A stretch of 64,000 nucleotides of DNA from Erysipelotrichales bacterium (GCA_910576855.1 CAJTJP010000006.1:42064-106063), one strand, 5' to 3'; positions 16,843 through 29,600 are shown, counted from the first letter of the stretch. The notes: generated from the sequence alone by a model not told the origin. Made by a program: numbers and translations.

Positions 16843-16919
16843 TGTTATAATTGAATCAGTTGAAGGAAGCGGTTTAGGGGCTTCTGATTTTGTTAAGTAT
16901 AACGGTGGGGAGTGAATGA
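16843..16919 (+). promoter_or_regulatory. Promoter and conserved leader of the plus-strand Rpn gene
   Basis: Extended -10 TGTTATAAT (16843-16851) followed by the same leader as at 9193-9269: a GAAGC/GCTTC hairpin around GGTTTAGG and the ribosome binding site GTGGGGAG. Confidence 0.65.
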
Positions 16920-17966
16920 ATGAAAAATAATTTAGAGGTCGCAGATGCGATTGAAACCAATGATTTGAATAAAGCGTATGATGAATATTGTAAGAAAATA
17001 TTGAGTAATAAACAGATACTGGCACGCATCATGAAGGAATGTGTAGCTGAGTATCGAGATATTCCGGTAGAGGAGATTCCTTCTTATATTGAAAATGATC
17101 CCCGATTGGATGTGTCAGTTGAGGATGAAACGGATAAAATCCAAGGTCGTAATATCGAGGATCAATCTGTTCACGGCGCAGAGATCAAATACGATATCTT
17201 GTTTGATGCGAAGCTGCCGAACTCTGATGAAAATGAAAGAATCGGATTGTTTATCAATATAGAAGCACAAAACAGTAATAATAACGGATATCCGCTGACA
17301 AGCAGGGCAGTCTATTATTGCAGCAGATTATTAGCAAAACAGAAAAACATGCAGGGCGGTTTTCAAAATTCAGAGTTTCAGAATCTTAAGAAGGTGTATT
17401 CAATTTGGATCGTAATGAACCCAAGTAAAGCGATGGAAGGCGTATTCAATGAATACACGATCAATGAAAGATGCTTGAGAAAGAAGTATCATATCCCGAA
17501 AACAGATTATGATAAGCTATCGATTGTGATGATTTATCTGAATAAGGAATATGATATCAATGATGATAAGCATGATTTAACGGAAATGTTGTATATCCTG
17601 TTTCAAGCAAACATGCCGGCAGAGGATAAAAAATATCAATTAAGTGAAAACTATGGTATAATGATGACAAGAGCGATAGACAGGGAGGTTGATGATGTGT
17701 GTGATTTATCAAAAGGCGTCAGAGAGAAAGGACGTGCTGAAGGGCTTGCGGAAGGAATAGAAAAAGGACTTGCCGAAGGACTCGAAAAGGGACATGCGGA
17801 AGGTCTTTCGGAAGGACAAATCCAAATGGCAAGCAGCATAGTAATCAGCCTTATGAAAACAACGAATAAAAGCATGAGCGAAGTTCTGGACATGGCTGAT
17901 GTTGATAAAACCATTCGTCCCGAGGTAGAAAAAGCTGTAAAAGCTATGATGCAATCTAACAGATAA
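16920..17966 (+). CDS. Rpn-family PD-(D/E)XK recombination-promoting nuclease (RpnL-like)
   Basis: A 348-residue protein, the inverted twin of the gene at 8227-9192. The nuclease core is the same: YDILFDAKLP near residue 107 and FINIEAQN near residue 125. It then has a run of EG/KG repeats typical of Rpn tails (KGRAEGLAEGIEKG, GLEKGHAEGLSEG, about residues 270-300), absent from the twin. Its end matches the stand-alone RpnS-like gene at 7912-8121. It is predicted to be a toxic or defence DNA endonuclease that also stimulates recombination. The gene has its own promoter and terminator, faces the terminator of tuf, and appears intact. Confidence 0.9.
   Translation: MKNNLEVADAIETNDLNKAYDEYCKKILSNKQILARIMKECVAEYRDIPVEEIPSYIENDPRLDVSVEDETDKIQGRNIEDQSVHGAEIKYDILFDAKLPNSDENERIGLFINIEAQNSNNNGYPLTSRAVYYCSRLLAKQKNMQGGFQNSEFQNLKKVYSIWIVMNPSKAMEGVFNEYTINERCLRKKYHIPKTDYDKLSIVMIYLNKEYDINDDKHDLTEMLYILFQANMPAEDKKYQLSENYGIMMTRAIDREVDDVCDLSKGVREKGRAEGLAEGIEKGLAEGLEKGHAEGLSEGQIQMASSIVISLMKTTNKSMSEVLDMADVDKTIRPEVEKAVKAMMQSNR
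17654..17699 (+). promoter_or_regulatory. Intragenic promoter, RBS and GTG start inside the plus-strand Rpn gene
   Basis: Extended -10 TGGTATAAT (17654-17662), GGGAGG (17683-17688), 8-base spacer, and in-frame GTG at 17697 (codon 260). It would give an 89-residue RpnS-like C-terminal protein. Confidence 0.55.
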
Positions 17967-17988
17967 AAACGAGGCAACTCGTTTTTTC
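17965..17988 (+). terminator. Terminator of the plus-strand Rpn gene
   Basis: AACGAG-GCAA-CTCGTT and a T6 run, the same hairpin as at 7889-7913. Confidence 0.85.
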
Positions 17989-18042
17989 TTTTGCCAATAT
18001 ATTCCAACAAGGCGATCCTATCACTTCAAATCACCCAAATAC

Positions 18043-18070
18043 CAAAAAAAAGAGTGCCGAAGCACTCTTT
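18043..18070 (-). terminator. Terminator of the str operon (after tuf)
   Basis: Minus-strand AGAGTGC-TTCG-GCACTCT with UUCG loop and T8 run, a very strong rho-independent terminator. Confidence 0.95.
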
Positions 18071-18081
18071 CATATCATTTC

Positions 18082-19266
18082 TTATTTAATGACTTCAGTT
18101 ACGTTACCGGAACCAACTGTACGTCCACCCTCACGGATAGAGAACTTAGTGTTGTTTTCGATAGCGATCGGAGCAATCAATTCAACAGTCATTTCTACGT
18201 TGTCGCCCGGCATAACCATGTCAGTGCCTTCCGGCAAAGTGATAACGCCTGTAACGTCAGTTGTACGGAAGTAGAACTGAGGACGGTAGTTAGAAACGAA
18301 CGGTGTATGACGTCCGCCTTCTTCTTTAGTCAAGATATAAACCTGAGCTTTGAAGTTTGTGTGCGGATTAACAGAACCCGGTTTTGCAAGTACCTGTCCA
18401 CGCTGAATTTCATCACGGTTGATACCACGTAACAATGCACCAATGTTATCGCCGGCCTGTGCTACGTCTAATTGTTTACGGAACATTTCCAATCCGGTAA
18501 TAACAGTCTTGCGAGTTTCGTGAATACCTACGATTTCAACTTCCTCACTCAACTTAACTTCACCACGCTCAACACGGCCTGTCGCAACAGTACCACGTCC
18601 TGTGATAGTCATAACGTCTTCTACAGACATCAAGAAAGGTTTGTCAGTTTCACGAACCGGATCAGGTACGAATTCGTCTACAGCTGCCATTAACTCTTGG
18701 ATAGCGCCTACATAGTTTGCATCGCCTTCCAATGCTTTTAATGCAGAACCGCGGATAACCGGAGCGTTGTCTCCGTCAAATCCGTACTCGCTTAATAATT
18801 CACGAACTTCCATTTCAACAAGGTCAACCAATTCTTCATCATCAACCATGTCGCATTTGTTCAAGAATACAACGATGTAAGGTACACCTACCTGACGAGC
18901 AAGCAAGATGTGCTCACGAGTCTGAGGCATAGGACCGTCAGATGCAGCAACAACTAAGATTGCACCATCCATCTGAGCAGCACCGGTGATCATGTTCTTA
19001 ACGTAGTCAGCATGTCCCGGGCAGTCTACGTGAGCATAGTGACGATTAGCAGTCTGATACTCAACGTGTGCAGTATTGATTGTAATACCACGTTCTTTTT
19101 CTTCAGGAGCACCGTCAATCTGATCATATGCAGTTGCCTGTGCCATACCGTCTTTTGCAAGTACGTTTGTGATCGCAGCAGTTAAAGTAGTTTTACCGTG
19201 ATCGACGTGTCCGATAGTTCCAATATTCACATGGGTTTTGGAACGGTCAAATTTTTCTTTAGCCAT
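18082..19266 (-). CDS. tuf: Translation elongation factor Tu
   Basis: A 394-residue GTPase (family 393-397) that brings aminoacyl-tRNA to the ribosome. It has the P-loop GHVDHGKTT near residue 19, the switch [10 protein letters not shown] near 81 and NKCD near 136. Domains 2 and 3 follow and it ends [10 protein letters not shown]. It is the last gene of rpsL-rpsG-fusA-tuf, 72 bases after fusA with AAGGAGGA as ribosome binding site; no separate promoter is evident. Confidence 0.99.
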   Translation of the reverse strand: MAKEKFDRSKTHVNIGTIGHVDHGKTTLTAAITNVLAKDGMAQATAYDQIDGAPEEKERGITINTAHVEYQTANRHYAHVDCPGHADYVKNMITGAAQMDGAILVVAASDGPMPQTREHILLARQVGVPYIVVFLNKCDMVDDEELVDLVEMEVRELLSEYGFDGDNAPVIRGSALKALEGDANYVGAIQELMAAVDEFVPDPVRETDKPFLMSVEDVMTITGRGTVATGRVERGEVKLSEEVEIVGIHETRKTVITGLEMFRKQLDVAQAGDNIGALLRGINRDEIQRGQVLAKPGSVNPHTNFKAQVYILTKEEGGRHTPFVSNYRPQFYFRTTDVTGVITLPEGTDMVMPGDNVEMTVELIAPIAIENNTKFSIREGGRTVGSGNVTEVIK

Positions 19267-19338
19267 TTTTAAAATGTCCTCCTTAGTTTATTTCATTCTC
19301 AGATATATTTTAATTCAAACGCTTCATAAAAGCAACAA

Positions 19339-21417
19339 TTAATTGTCAGAACTGTTGTTTTTAATGATCTTTTCCGCAATACTCTTAGGTACTTCGGCAT
19401 AATGGTCGAATTTCATCGAGTAGTTACCGCGGCCCTGCGTAAAGCTGCGCAGATCGGTAACGTATCCGAACATTTCGGAAAGCGGAATCATAGACTTAAC
19501 GATAATCGCATTTCCTCGCTCTTCCTGATCCGTAATGCTTCCGCGTCTTGAGCTTACATCACCCATTACAGAACCTAAGTATTCCTGCGGTGCTGTAACT
19601 TCAACTTCCATGATCGGTTCAAGGATTACCGGTTTACATTTCTTACCGGCTTCCTTCAATGCCATAGAAGCTGCGATTTTGTATGCCATTTCGGATGAAT
19701 CGACATCATGGTAGGAACCGTCAAATAAGGTTGCCTTAATATCGATAACAGGATAACCTGCGACCATACCGCGATCTAATGCATCTTCCAAACCTTCCTG
19801 AGTCGGTTTGATGTATTCACGAGGTACGCTTCCGCCGACTGTCGCATCAACGAATTCAAAGCCTTTACCTTCTTCATTCGGTTCAAACTTGATCCAAACG
19901 TGTCCATACTGACCGCGACCGCCTGACTGCTTGATGTATTTTCCTTCACAATCGGCAGTTGCGCGAATTGTTTCACGGTAAGCAACCTGCGGCTGTCCGA
20001 CATTAGCTTCTACCTTAAATTCACGACGCAAACGATCGACGATGATGTCAAGGTGCAGCTCACCGACACCGGCGATGATCGTCTGACCTGTTTCCTGATC
20101 AGTATATGTTTTGAATGTAGGATCTTCCTCAGCCAATTTAGACAACGCAAGACCCATCTTATCCTGGTCAGCCTTTGTTTTCGGCTCTAATGACATACGG
20201 ATCACTGGTTCAGGGAATACCATGGATTCCAAGATAACCTGTGAATTTTCATCACACAGCGTATCTCCGGTTCCGGTATCCTTCAAACCTACGGCTGCCG
20301 CAATGTCACCGGCATAAACCATTTCGATTTCCTTACGAGCATTCGCATGCATCTGCACGATACGTCCGAAACGCTCTTTTTTACCCTTAGTAGAGTTATA
20401 TACATAGCTTCCTGCTTTCGCTGTACCTGAGTACACACGGAAGTAAGCAAGCTTTCCGACAAACGGATCGGTTGCGATCTTAAATGCCAATGCGGAGAAC
20501 GGTTCCTCATCGCTTGAATTACGAACGATTTCGTTTCCGTCCATATCGGTACCCTTAATCGCAGGTACATCTAACGGTGAAGGCAGATAATCGATAACTG
20601 CATCAAGCACCATCTGTACACCCTTGTTTTTATATGCAGAACCACATAATACCGGGAAGAAATCACCGGCGCAGACTGCTTTACGAAGTACTTTTTTGAT
20701 CATCGGTACATCAGGCTCTTCACCCTCTAATACCATCATCATGAAGTCTTCATCATAATCTGCAAGGTATTCCAACAGTTTTGCACGATATTCTTCGCAC
20801 AGATCCTTCAAATCTTCAGGAACCTCTGTTTCTTGAATTTCCGTACCTAAATCATTGGTGTAAATTTCAGCCTTACGCTCAATGATATCAACGATACCGG
20901 TAAATGTGCTTTCCGCACCGATCGGTAATTGGATCGGGCATGATTTTGCGCCTAAACGATCAACGATCGTACCGCAGGACATCAAGAAATCAGCTCCTGT
21001 CGCATCCATCTTATTACAGAATACGATACGAGGCACCCCATAGGTAGTTGCCTGACGCCAAACTGTTTCTGTCTGCGGCTCAACGCCTGCTTTCGCATCA
21101 AGTACGGTTACCGCACCGTCAAGTACACGCAGTGAACGCTCTACCTCAACGGTAAAGTCCACATGACCCGGAGTATCGATAATGTTGATACGATGTTCTT
21201 TCCACTGTGCAGTGGTTGCGGCAGAAGTGATAGTAATACCACGCTCCTGCTCCTGTGCCATCCAGTCCATCGTAGAAGCTCCGTCATGAGTTTCACCGAT
21301 TTTATGGTTGACACCGGTATAATACAGAATACGCTCTGTAGTTGTTGTTTTTCCGGCATCGATGTGAGCCATGATACCAATATTACGAGTTTTTTCTAAT
21401 GAAAATGCGCGTCCCAT
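19339..21417 (-). CDS. fusA: Translation elongation factor G
   Basis: A 692-residue translocase GTPase of usual length. It starts [20 protein letters not shown] with the P-loop [10 protein letters not shown], and has DTPGHVDF and NKMDATGAD for guanine binding, then domains II-V ([31 protein letters not shown] end region). It lies between rpsG (17-base gap) and tuf in the str operon, preceded by AAGGGAG. Confidence 0.99.
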   Translation of the reverse strand: MGRAFSLEKTRNIGIMAHIDAGKTTTTERILYYTGVNHKIGETHDGASTMDWMAQEQERGITITSAATTAQWKEHRINIIDTPGHVDFTVEVERSLRVLDGAVTVLDAKAGVEPQTETVWRQATTYGVPRIVFCNKMDATGADFLMSCGTIVDRLGAKSCPIQLPIGAESTFTGIVDIIERKAEIYTNDLGTEIQETEVPEDLKDLCEEYRAKLLEYLADYDEDFMMMVLEGEEPDVPMIKKVLRKAVCAGDFFPVLCGSAYKNKGVQMVLDAVIDYLPSPLDVPAIKGTDMDGNEIVRNSSDEEPFSALAFKIATDPFVGKLAYFRVYSGTAKAGSYVYNSTKGKKERFGRIVQMHANARKEIEMVYAGDIAAAVGLKDTGTGDTLCDENSQVILESMVFPEPVIRMSLEPKTKADQDKMGLALSKLAEEDPTFKTYTDQETGQTIIAGVGELHLDIIVDRLRREFKVEANVGQPQVAYRETIRATADCEGKYIKQSGGRGQYGHVWIKFEPNEEGKGFEFVDATVGGSVPREYIKPTQEGLEDALDRGMVAGYPVIDIKATLFDGSYHDVDSSEMAYKIAASMALKEAGKKCKPVILEPIMEVEVTAPQEYLGSVMGDVSSRRGSITDQEERGNAIIVKSMIPLSEMFGYVTDLRSFTQGRGNYSMKFDHYAEVPKSIAEKIIKNNSSDN

Positions 21418-21434
21418 TTTTCATGACTCCCTTC

Positions 21435-21905
21435 TTACCAGCGATAGTGAGCAAATGCTTTATTTGCTTCTGCCATTTTGTGAGTATCCTCACGTTTTTT
21501 CACAGATGCTCCGCTTCCGTTAGCGGCATCCATAATTTCAGCGGCAAGGCGCTGTTCCATTGTTTTTTCATTGCGCAGACGAGCGTAATTTACGATCCAG
21601 CGCAGACCCAATGTCAAACGTCTTTCCTGAGATACTTCAACCGGTACCTGATAGTTGGCACCTCCGACACGACGAACCTTAAGTTCAAGCATCGGCATAA
21701 CATTTTCTAACGCCTGCTCAAATACTTCCATCGGCTTGCGTCCTGTTTTTACTTCGATAATATCAAACGCATTGTACAGAATCTTCTGTGCAACTCCTCT
21801 TTTTCCATCAATCATGATTTTATTGATTAAACGAGTAACCAATTTGGAGTTATAAATCGGATCGACTAATACATCGCGTTTGGCTATATGTCCTTTTCTG
21901 GGCAT
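21435..21905 (-). CDS. rpsG: Small ribosomal subunit protein S7
   Basis: A 156-residue protein with the S7 opening [20 protein letters not shown] and the family stretch [20 protein letters not shown]7 nucleates the head of the small subunit and lines the E site. It sits between rpsL and fusA with ribosome binding site AAAGGAGGA. Confidence 0.99.
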   Translation of the reverse strand: MPRKGHIAKRDVLVDPIYNSKLVTRLINKIMIDGKRGVAQKILYNAFDIIEVKTGRKPMEVFEQALENVMPMLELKVRRVGGANYQVPVEVSQERRLTLGLRWIVNYARLRNEKTMEQRLAAEIMDAANGSGASVKKREDTHKMAEANKAFAHYRW

Positions 21906-21931
21906 GTGTATCCTCCTTTCATCATTGATGG

Positions 21932-22354
21932 CTATTTCTTAGCTTCTTTAGGTTTCTTTGCTCCGTATAATGAACGGCTCTGATTTCTGTCCGCAACACC
22001 TGCGCAGTCCAATGTACCGCGGATAATGTGGTAACGAACACCCGGAAGGTCCTTAACACGACCTCCGCGAATCAAGACAACGCTATGCTCCTGCAGGTTA
22101 TGTCCTTTACCCGGGATATAAGCAGTTACCTCCATACCGTTACTCAAGCGAACACGTGCATATTTACGAAGTGCTGAGTTCGGTTTCTTCGGTGTCATCG
22201 TACCCACACGAGTACAAACTCCGCGCTTTTGCGGTGCACTCAAGTTGGTAGGGCGGCGCTTTAATGAGTTGAATCCTCTGTTTAGAGCCGGTGATTTCGA
22301 TACATTAACGCTCTTTTCACGACCTTTACGAATTAACTGGTTGATTGTTGGCAT
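21932..22354 (-). CDS. rpsL: Small ribosomal subunit protein S12
   Basis: A 140-residue decoding-site protein. The start at 22354 ([14 protein letters not shown]) follows AAAGGAGGATATT; an in-frame upstream extension is not used. The segment [17 protein letters not shown] keeps the Lys that contacts helix 44 of 16S rRNA and whose change gives streptomycin resistance; here it is wild type. [18 protein letters not shown] is also conserved. First gene of the str operon. Confidence 0.99.
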   Translation of the reverse strand: MPTINQLIRKGREKSVNVSKSPALNRGFNSLKRRPTNLSAPQKRGVCTRVGTMTPKKPNSALRKYARVRLSNGMEVTAYIPGKGHNLQEHSVVLIRGGRVKDLPGVRYHIIRGTLDCAGVADRNQSRSLYGAKKPKEAKK

Positions 22355-22412
22355 AATATCCTCCTTTCTCTTACACACAATTCCTGGTGTGTCATTTTGA
22401 AGTGTAAATTTT

Positions 22413-22430
22413 ATTCTCCTTGCGGAGAAT
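22413..22430 (-). promoter_or_regulatory. Leader hairpin of the str operon
   Basis: Minus-strand ATTCTCC-GCAA-GGAGAAT in the untranslated leader between promoter and rpsL. It has no T-run, so it is more likely a regulatory or protective leader structure than a terminator. Confidence 0.4.
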
Positions 22431-22449
22431 CCTAAACACTCGCTTATAT

Positions 22450-22478
22450 ATGATAAATCATTCGTTTGGCAATGTCAA
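22450..22478 (-). promoter_or_regulatory. Promoter of rpsL-rpsG-fusA-tuf
   Basis: Minus strand TTGACA (22473-22478), 17-base spacer, TATCAT (22450-22455). The 22479-22746 stretch between here and the rpoC terminator shows nothing else I can support. Confidence 0.85.
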
Positions 22479-22746
22479 TTATTTTTTTATGAAAATACGC
22501 ACTTTCTCATATTTTTTCACTGCTGTATTCGATAAGCACTTTAAGTCTTAATCAACCCGCGCTTACAAGCAGATAAACTCACTGCATCACACCTTAGTAT
22601 TCATTGCCGATCCCCTCTTTTTCTCTATCATATATCACTTTATTAATCATCAGTTTCCATCATGCCCTCTCCATATCATCACTACATTCTTAACGCTGTC
22701 CTTATCTCTCTTAATCTCTTTTTTACACATCTCTGTTTCCGCAAAA

Positions 22747-22790
22747 CAAAAAAATCTTCTTTCACAGCCACGCCGCTACTCGAAGATTTC
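22747..22790 (-). terminator. Terminator of rpoB-rpoC
   Basis: Minus-strand AAATCTTC pairs with GAAGATTT across a loop holding a GC-rich inner segment, followed by T7, directly after the rpoC stop. Confidence 0.8.
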
Positions 22791-22793
22791 ATT

Positions 22794-25700
22794 TTATAAA
22801 TCGTCTCTGAACAGAAATTCATCCTCAGGATCATCAATGATCGGAGGTAAATCCTCAACTCTGATAAAGCCCGGAATATCATTACGATCATTCACGAAGG
22901 ACAAGATATCATCTTCCTCCTCTTTGCGATTGCGCTCCTCACGCTTCGCACGAAGCTCATCTGCCTTTTCCTTCACGATATGATTCATCGGACGATCGGC
23001 AAGACTGCCTGTTCCGGCCGGAATCAATTTACCGATAATGACATTTTCCTTCAAACCGATCAAATGATCGCGCTTCGCTTTGATTGCCGCATCGGTAAGA
23101 ACCTTAGTCGTTTCCTGGAAGGAAGCTGCCGATAAGAAGGAATCTGTTTCTACGGAAGCCTTAGAAATACCTAACAGCACCGGCTTAAAGGTTGCCGGAC
23201 GCTTGCCGGACAATAACGCTGTACGATTGATCTTTGTGATTTCGGTCAAAGAAATCTGTACACCCGGATTCAGCTTCGTATCATTGCCTTCAAGCACTAC
23301 GACCTTACGCAGCATTTGACGAATCATGACCTCGATATGCTTATCGCTGATTTCAATACCCTGGCTTTGGTAAACCTTTTTTACTTCCTTCAAGATATAG
23401 TTCTGTACCTGACGTACACCGGCAACCTTCAGCAATTCCTTCGGATCGACCTGACCCTCGGTGATCTTGTCGCCGGCCTCAACGATTGCTCCGACCTTCA
23501 TCCAAGAACGGATTGCCTGAGTCGGCAATACCTTGTGGGCAATGCTTTCCTTGTCGTTAGTGATAACGACCTCCATGCCTGACACACCTTCCAGTGTATC
23601 AACTGCGGTAATCTCACCGCTGATCTGTGCTAAGACGGCCGCACCCTTTGGACAACGAGCCTCAAACAGCTCCTCGACACGCGGCAAACCTTGAGTGATA
23701 TCGCCGCCGTCTGCGCTTGCCACACCGCCGGTATGGAAGGTACGCATGGTCAGCTGAGTACCCGGCTCACCGATTGACTGTGCCGCCATGATACCGACTG
23801 CTTCACCGACTTCAACATCCTTGCCGGTTGCCATATTACGGCCGTAGCATTTTTTACATACACCGTAAATAGATTTACATGTGAATGCAGAGCGGATATA
23901 CATACCGTCAATGCCGCTGTCTTCAATGCGCTTCGCAATTTCATCACTGATAAACTGATCGGATTCAATCAGAATCTCACCTGTATTCGGATCGGTAACC
24001 GTCTGCTTTGCGTAACGTCCGCATAAGCGATCGTATAAGCTTTCGATCACCGTATTTGTCTTACGGTCGATAATCGGTTCTACCCAATAGCCGCGATCGG
24101 TACCACAATCCTCCTGCTTAACGATAACATCCTGTGCAACATCGACAAGACGACGAGTCAAGTAACCGGATTCTGCTGTTTTCAAAGCGGTATCGGTCAG
24201 ACCCTTACGCACACCGTGAGTAGAGATAAAGAACTCAGATACGTTCAGCCCCTCACGGAAGCAGGAATAAATCGGAACCTCGATGATAGACGGGACATAG
24301 CCGCCCTTCGCTGATTTAGATTGTGACGGCTTTGCCATCAAGCCACGCATACCGGCCAACTGCGTAAAGTTAGAGGTATTACCGCGGGCTCCTGAGCGAG
24401 CCATCATATTGATTGGATTTTTACGATCCAAGGAGGCCAGCAGTGAATCGGCAATTTCGTCCTTGACATCAGCCCAAAGCTTGTTTAGGTGACGTTCCCA
24501 TTCCTGCATCGTCAGCTTACCTTTGGCACGCAGTGTTTTCAACTGCTCCGCCTTTTGTTTACCGTATTCGACCATTTCATATTTATTCGGTGCCACTTCG
24601 ATATCCGCAAGTGATACGGTGATACCGGCAACAGTAGAATACTTGAAGCCCATATCCTTTACCTCATCAAGAATCTGTGAGGTTTTTTCTGTGCTGTAGC
24701 GTTTAAATACTTCACCGATGATTTTTCCCAAATCCTTTTTCTTGAATGCAGGAACGATCGGCAGCTCGGCAATCGCCTGTTTTACATCTTGACCCATTTC
24801 CAAGAAATAACGATCCGGAGTTGCCTCAAAGTTTTCCTTTGACACCTCATTTAGGTACGGGAAATCCTCAGGGAACATACTGTTGAATATTACCTTACCG
24901 ACAGTAGTCAACAGGTATTTATTTTTCTGTTCCTCGCTGAAACCTGTCTTTTTCAGCGCACTCGCACGCACCGCAATACGGTTATGCAGATGCACCTCTT
25001 TTGTATCGCAGGCCATCAGTACCTCGGCTACGCTTCCGTATACAGTACCCTCATGGTTTGCATACGTATTCCATAATGCGGCTGACTGCGGACAATCCAC
25101 CGCTTCATATTTATCTGCTTCCTTACGGAATTCTGCTTCGGATTCTTCCATCGTCAAATAGAAGTTACCCATGACCATATCCTGTGAAGGCGTAACGATC
25201 GGTTTTCCGTCTTTTGGTCCCAAAATATTGTTAGAGCCTAACATCATAATCAATGCTTCGGCACGCGCATCCTCGCCGAGCGGTACGTGAACCGCCATCT
25301 GGTCACCGTCAAAGTCGGCATTAAATGCGGTACATACTAACGGATGCAGACGAATTGCACGTCCTTCCACCAGCTTCGGCTTAAATGCCTGAATACCCAA
25401 ACGATGCAGAGTAGGTGCACGGTTCATCAATACCGGATAGCCATCGATGACATCTTCAACGATATCCCATACACGAGAATCCTGACGATCGATCAGCTTT
25501 TCTGCCGTTTTCGGATTGGACGCGATTTCACGATTGACAATCTCGTTAATCACAAACGGCTTAAACAGCTGTATTGCCATTTCACGCGGAATACCGCACT
25601 GATACATTTTCAAATCCGGTCCTACAGCAATAACGGAACGACCTGAGAAGTCGACACGCTTGCCTAACAGGTTTTGACGGAAACGACCCTGCTTACCCTT

Positions 25701-26660
25701 TAAGGAGTGAGACAGTGACTTTAAGGCACGTCCGCCGGCACCGGTAATTGGTTTTGAACGACGTCCGTTATCAATCAGTGCATCTACCGCTTCCTGAAGC
25801 ATACGTTTTTCATTCTGTACGATAATAGCCGGTGTTCCCAGCTCCAACAGCTTTTTCAGACGATTGTTGCGGGTGATAACACGACGATATAAATCGTTCA
25901 GATCACTGGTCGCAAAACGACCGCCGTCAAGCTGCAGCATCGGACGCAAATCAGGCGGAATTACCGGAATTACCGATAATACCATCCATTCCGGCTTATT
26001 GTCGGAATTGCGGAACGCTTCGATCGTATCCAAACGCTTGATCAATTTTTTGCGTTTTTCACCGCTTGCGCTTTCCAACTGTTCCTGAATATTCGCAAAT
26101 TCCTGATCCAAATTGATTTCCTCAAGCAGTGTTTTCGCAGCTTCGGCACCGGTTTGTGCCACAAAGGTTCCCGGTCCGTAAAGCGCTACATTTTCACGAT
26201 ATTCCTTTTCGGAAAGAATTTGTTTATAGGAAAGCTTGGTATCCTTAGGATCGGTTACGATCCAAGATACGAAGTATACGACTTCCTCCAGCTGCTTCGG
26301 TGTAACATCCAAAAGCATTGCCATACGGCTCGGAATTCCGCGCAGATACCAAATATGGGCAACGGGAGCCGCTAATTCGATATGACCCATGCGTTCACGA
26401 CGAACACTTGATTTTGTGATTTCCACACCGCAGCGATCGCAGACAACGCCCTTATAGCGTACCTTTTTGTACTTTCCGCAATAGCACTCCCAGTCCTTGC
26501 TGGGACCGAAAATGCGCTCGCAGAACAAGCCGTCACGCTCCGGCTTTTGAGAACGATAATTTATTGTTTCGGGCTTCTTGACCTCACCGTGGCTCCATTC
26601 ATGGATGCGCTCGGGAGAGGCTAAGCTTACCTGAATTGAGGCAAAATTGTTTACACTCAT
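22794..26660 (-). CDS. rpoC: RNA polymerase subunit beta'
   Basis: A 1288-residue catalytic subunit. The N-terminal zinc site is in [18 protein letters not shown] and CDRCGVEI. The active-site motif [12 protein letters not shown] coordinates catalytic Mg. A second zinc site is [14 protein letters not shown]. It is about 90 residues longer than the Bacillus subunit; the extra part includes a charged tail ([19 protein letters not shown] then [13 protein letters not shown]). It starts 3 bases after rpoB, with the ribosome binding site GAGGAGG inside the end of rpoB. Confidence 0.99.
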   Translation of the reverse strand: MSVNNFASIQVSLASPERIHEWSHGEVKKPETINYRSQKPERDGLFCERIFGPSKDWECYCGKYKKVRYKGVVCDRCGVEITKSSVRRERMGHIELAAPVAHIWYLRGIPSRMAMLLDVTPKQLEEVVYFVSWIVTDPKDTKLSYKQILSEKEYRENVALYGPGTFVAQTGAEAAKTLLEEINLDQEFANIQEQLESASGEKRKKLIKRLDTIEAFRNSDNKPEWMVLSVIPVIPPDLRPMLQLDGGRFATSDLNDLYRRVITRNNRLKKLLELGTPAIIVQNEKRMLQEAVDALIDNGRRSKPITGAGGRALKSLSHSLKGKQGRFRQNLLGKRVDFSGRSVIAVGPDLKMYQCGIPREMAIQLFKPFVINEIVNREIASNPKTAEKLIDRQDSRVWDIVEDVIDGYPVLMNRAPTLHRLGIQAFKPKLVEGRAIRLHPLVCTAFNADFDGDQMAVHVPLGEDARAEALIMMLGSNNILGPKDGKPIVTPSQDMVMGNFYLTMEESEAEFRKEADKYEAVDCPQSAALWNTYANHEGTVYGSVAEVLMACDTKEVHLHNRIAVRASALKKTGFSEEQKNKYLLTTVGKVIFNSMFPEDFPYLNEVSKENFEATPDRYFLEMGQDVKQAIAELPIVPAFKKKDLGKIIGEVFKRYSTEKTSQILDEVKDMGFKYSTVAGITVSLADIEVAPNKYEMVEYGKQKAEQLKTLRAKGKLTMQEWERHLNKLWADVKDEIADSLLASLDRKNPINMMARSGARGNTSNFTQLAGMRGLMAKPSQSKSAKGGYVPSIIEVPIYSCFREGLNVSEFFISTHGVRKGLTDTALKTAESGYLTRRLVDVAQDVIVKQEDCGTDRGYWVEPIIDRKTNTVIESLYDRLCGRYAKQTVTDPNTGEILIESDQFISDEIAKRIEDSGIDGMYIRSAFTCKSIYGVCKKCYGRNMATGKDVEVGEAVGIMAAQSIGEPGTQLTMRTFHTGGVASADGGDITQGLPRVEELFEARCPKGAAVLAQISGEITAVDTLEGVSGMEVVITNDKESIAHKVLPTQAIRSWMKVGAIVEAGDKITEGQVDPKELLKVAGVRQVQNYILKEVKKVYQSQGIEISDKHIEVMIRQMLRKVVVLEGNDTKLNPGVQISLTEITKINRTALLSGKRPATFKPVLLGISKASVETDSFLSAASFQETTKVLTDAAIKAKRDHLIGLKENVIIGKLIPAGTGSLADRPMNHIVKEKADELRAKREERNRKEEEDDILSFVNDRNDIPGFIRVEDLPPIIDDPEDEFLFRDDL

Positions 26661-26663
26661 GTA

Positions 26664-29600
26664 TTACGCCTCCTCTTCTTCTAATTCGTCAAAGTCTTCA
26701 ATCAAGACTTCTTCATCATCACCTAATTCCTCGTCGATTTCCTCAACGAAGGAAAGTGCATCATTTTCATCCTTATCTAAGTCGACGGAGTTGTTCGGAT
26801 CAATCTCCTCATCTTCCTCCTCGGCTTCGATTTCCAGATTCATTAAATCAGATTCATCAACATCATCCTGCATTTGATTCAAGCTTTGGATATTGGTCTG
26901 CGGCTTGTTGTCATCATCGTCGCCTTTTTTCAGATCGACTTCATTGCCTTCCTCGTCCAACAGCTTGACATCGATTGCCAATGCTTGAAGCTCGTGCTTC
27001 AAAACGCGGAATGATTCCGGAATGCCCGGATCGGGAATATTTTTACCCTTGATGATTGCTTCATAGGTTTTGGTACGACCCATGATATCATCGGATTTTA
27101 CCGTTAATATTTCCTGCAGTGTATGAGCGGCACCGTAGGCCTCTAATGCCCAAACCTCCATCTCACCGAAACGCTGTCCGCCGTTTTGCGCCTTTCCGCC
27201 TAACGGCTGCTGAGTTACAAGTGAGTACGGTCCGGTTGCACGGGCATGCAGCTTATCGTCAACCATGTGCGCCAGCTTGATCATATACATAACGCCGACA
27301 GAGATACGCTCATCGAAGGCCTCACCGGTACGTCCGTCATACAGCACCTGCTTGCCATCCTTCGTCATATTCGCTTCCTCCATGATTTGGCGAAGCTCTT
27401 CGTTATTGATACCGTCGAATACCGGAGTCGCAAACTTCACGCCCAACTGCTTGGCCGCATAGCCTAAGTGAATCTCCAGTACCTGTCCGATGTTCATACG
27501 AGACGGCACACCGAACGGATTCAACATGATATCGACCGGAGTTCCATCTGGCATATAAGGCATATCCTCGACCGGCAGAATCTTAGAGATGACACCCTTG
27601 TTGCCGTGACGTCCTGCCATCTTATCACCCTCAGAAATCTTACGCTTCTGAACGATGTAAACCTTGATCGTTTCGTTTACTCCCGGCGGCAGCTCATGTC
27701 CCTCACTGCGTTTAAAGACGCGGATCGAATGAACGATACCGGCACCGCCGTGCGGCACCTTCAAGGAATTGTCGCGAACCTCACGTGATTTCTCTCCGAA
27801 AATTGCCAACAACAGCTTTTCCTCAGGAGAGATTTCGGATTGTCCCTTCGGTGTTACCTTACCGACAAGGATATCACCCTCAGCAACCTCGGCACCGACC
27901 ATAATGATACCGCGGCTGTCCAAATTACGTACCGCATTTTCGGATACGTTAGGAATATCACGAGTGATTTCCTCAGGTCCGAGTTTCGTTTCACGACAAT
28001 CAATATCGTATTCCTCAATATGCACAGAGGTATACACATCATCACGTACCAAACGCTCAGACATGATGATCGCATCCTCATAGTTATAACCGTACCATGT
28101 CATATAGGCAATCGTAACATTTTGTCCCAATGCCAGCTCGCCCTTTTCCATGGAAGGACCGTCCGCAAGGATATCGCCCTTTTCAACTCGCTCACCCTTT
28201 TTTACGATTGGACGCTGATTGATTGAGGTTCCGGCATTGGAGCGCTCAAATTTACGGATATTATATTCACGATTTCCCTCAGCCTCCGCAATTACGATAC
28301 GCTGAGAATCAACATATTCAACAACACCGTCGCCTTTGGATACGATTCCGGCACCGCTGTCCTTTGCGATTTTATATTCAATGCCGGTTCCGACATACGG
28401 TGAATGCGGGTTCAACAACGGCACTGCCTGACGCTGCATGTTGGCACCCATCAAGGCACGGGAGGCATCGTCATTTTCCAAGAACGGCACGCAGGCTGTC
28501 GCAACCGAAACGATCTGCTTCGGACTGACATCGGCCAATTCTACTTCCTCACGCTTTGCGATGATCGTATCGCCGCCCTTACGCGCAACGACCTGTTCAT
28601 TCACCAAGCGTCCTTCTACGACCTCATTCGCCTGTGCAATCACATAATCGGCTTCTTCATCGGCAGATAAATAGATTGCCTCTTCTTGTACCGTACCGTC
28701 AGCGTTTACCAAGCGATACGGAGTTTGGATAAAGCCGTATTCATTGATTTTACCGTAGGAGGTCAAATTGGAAATCAAACCGATATTCGGACCCTCCGGT
28801 GTTTCAATCGGACAAATACGACCGTAGTGAGAGGAGTGAACGTCACGAACCTCAAAGCCGGCACGATCACGCGTCAAGCCGCCCGGACCTAATGCCGAAA
28901 TACGGCGCTTATTTGTTAATTCCGCCAGCGGATTCTGTTGATCCATGAACTGTGAAAGCTGTGAAGAGGAGAAGAATTCCTTGATCGCAGCCGTCAACGG
29001 ACGAATGTTTGTTAATTTTTTCGGTGTCAAAGTTGCGGTATCCGCAATGGACATACGCTCCTTAACGACACGCTCCATACGGCTTAAACCGATTCTGAAC
29101 TGATTTTGAATCAATTCACCGACAGAGCGGATACGACGATTACCGAGCATATCGATATCATCGGTATCACCGACACCGTCCATCACATTCAGATTATACG
29201 CATACAGCGCATAGATATCGGAAATAGTAATTGTATGCTTATTCGCAAACGGATCATTGCCCATAACCTTAACGACTGCATCATCCTCGGTACGCACATA
29301 AACCTCTTGAATTGCCGCACCAACTAACCAAGCATAAAGCTCGCTTCCGTTAGCTACCGCCTGCTTGACAGCTTCCCCTGCACGTGCTGTCAACGGTTTA
29401 TTTTTCGTGCGCGGGATAAAGCCTTCCGCATACAGATCACCGTTATCATTACGCAAATCGTTTCCGCTTGCATCGGTAATACGTCCTAATACATACATGC
29501 GCTGTCCGTAGTTTAATACGGCACCGACATTTTCCTTTGTCAACAGTACCTTCTCTGCGTAAACACCGCCGTGTACACTGACTTTTTCGCTTTCTTTCAT

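Noticed and set aside
26647..26968. Ser-rich plus-strand frames opposite the end of rpoB
   Set aside because: They are shadows of the acidic Glu/Asp tail codons of rpoB.
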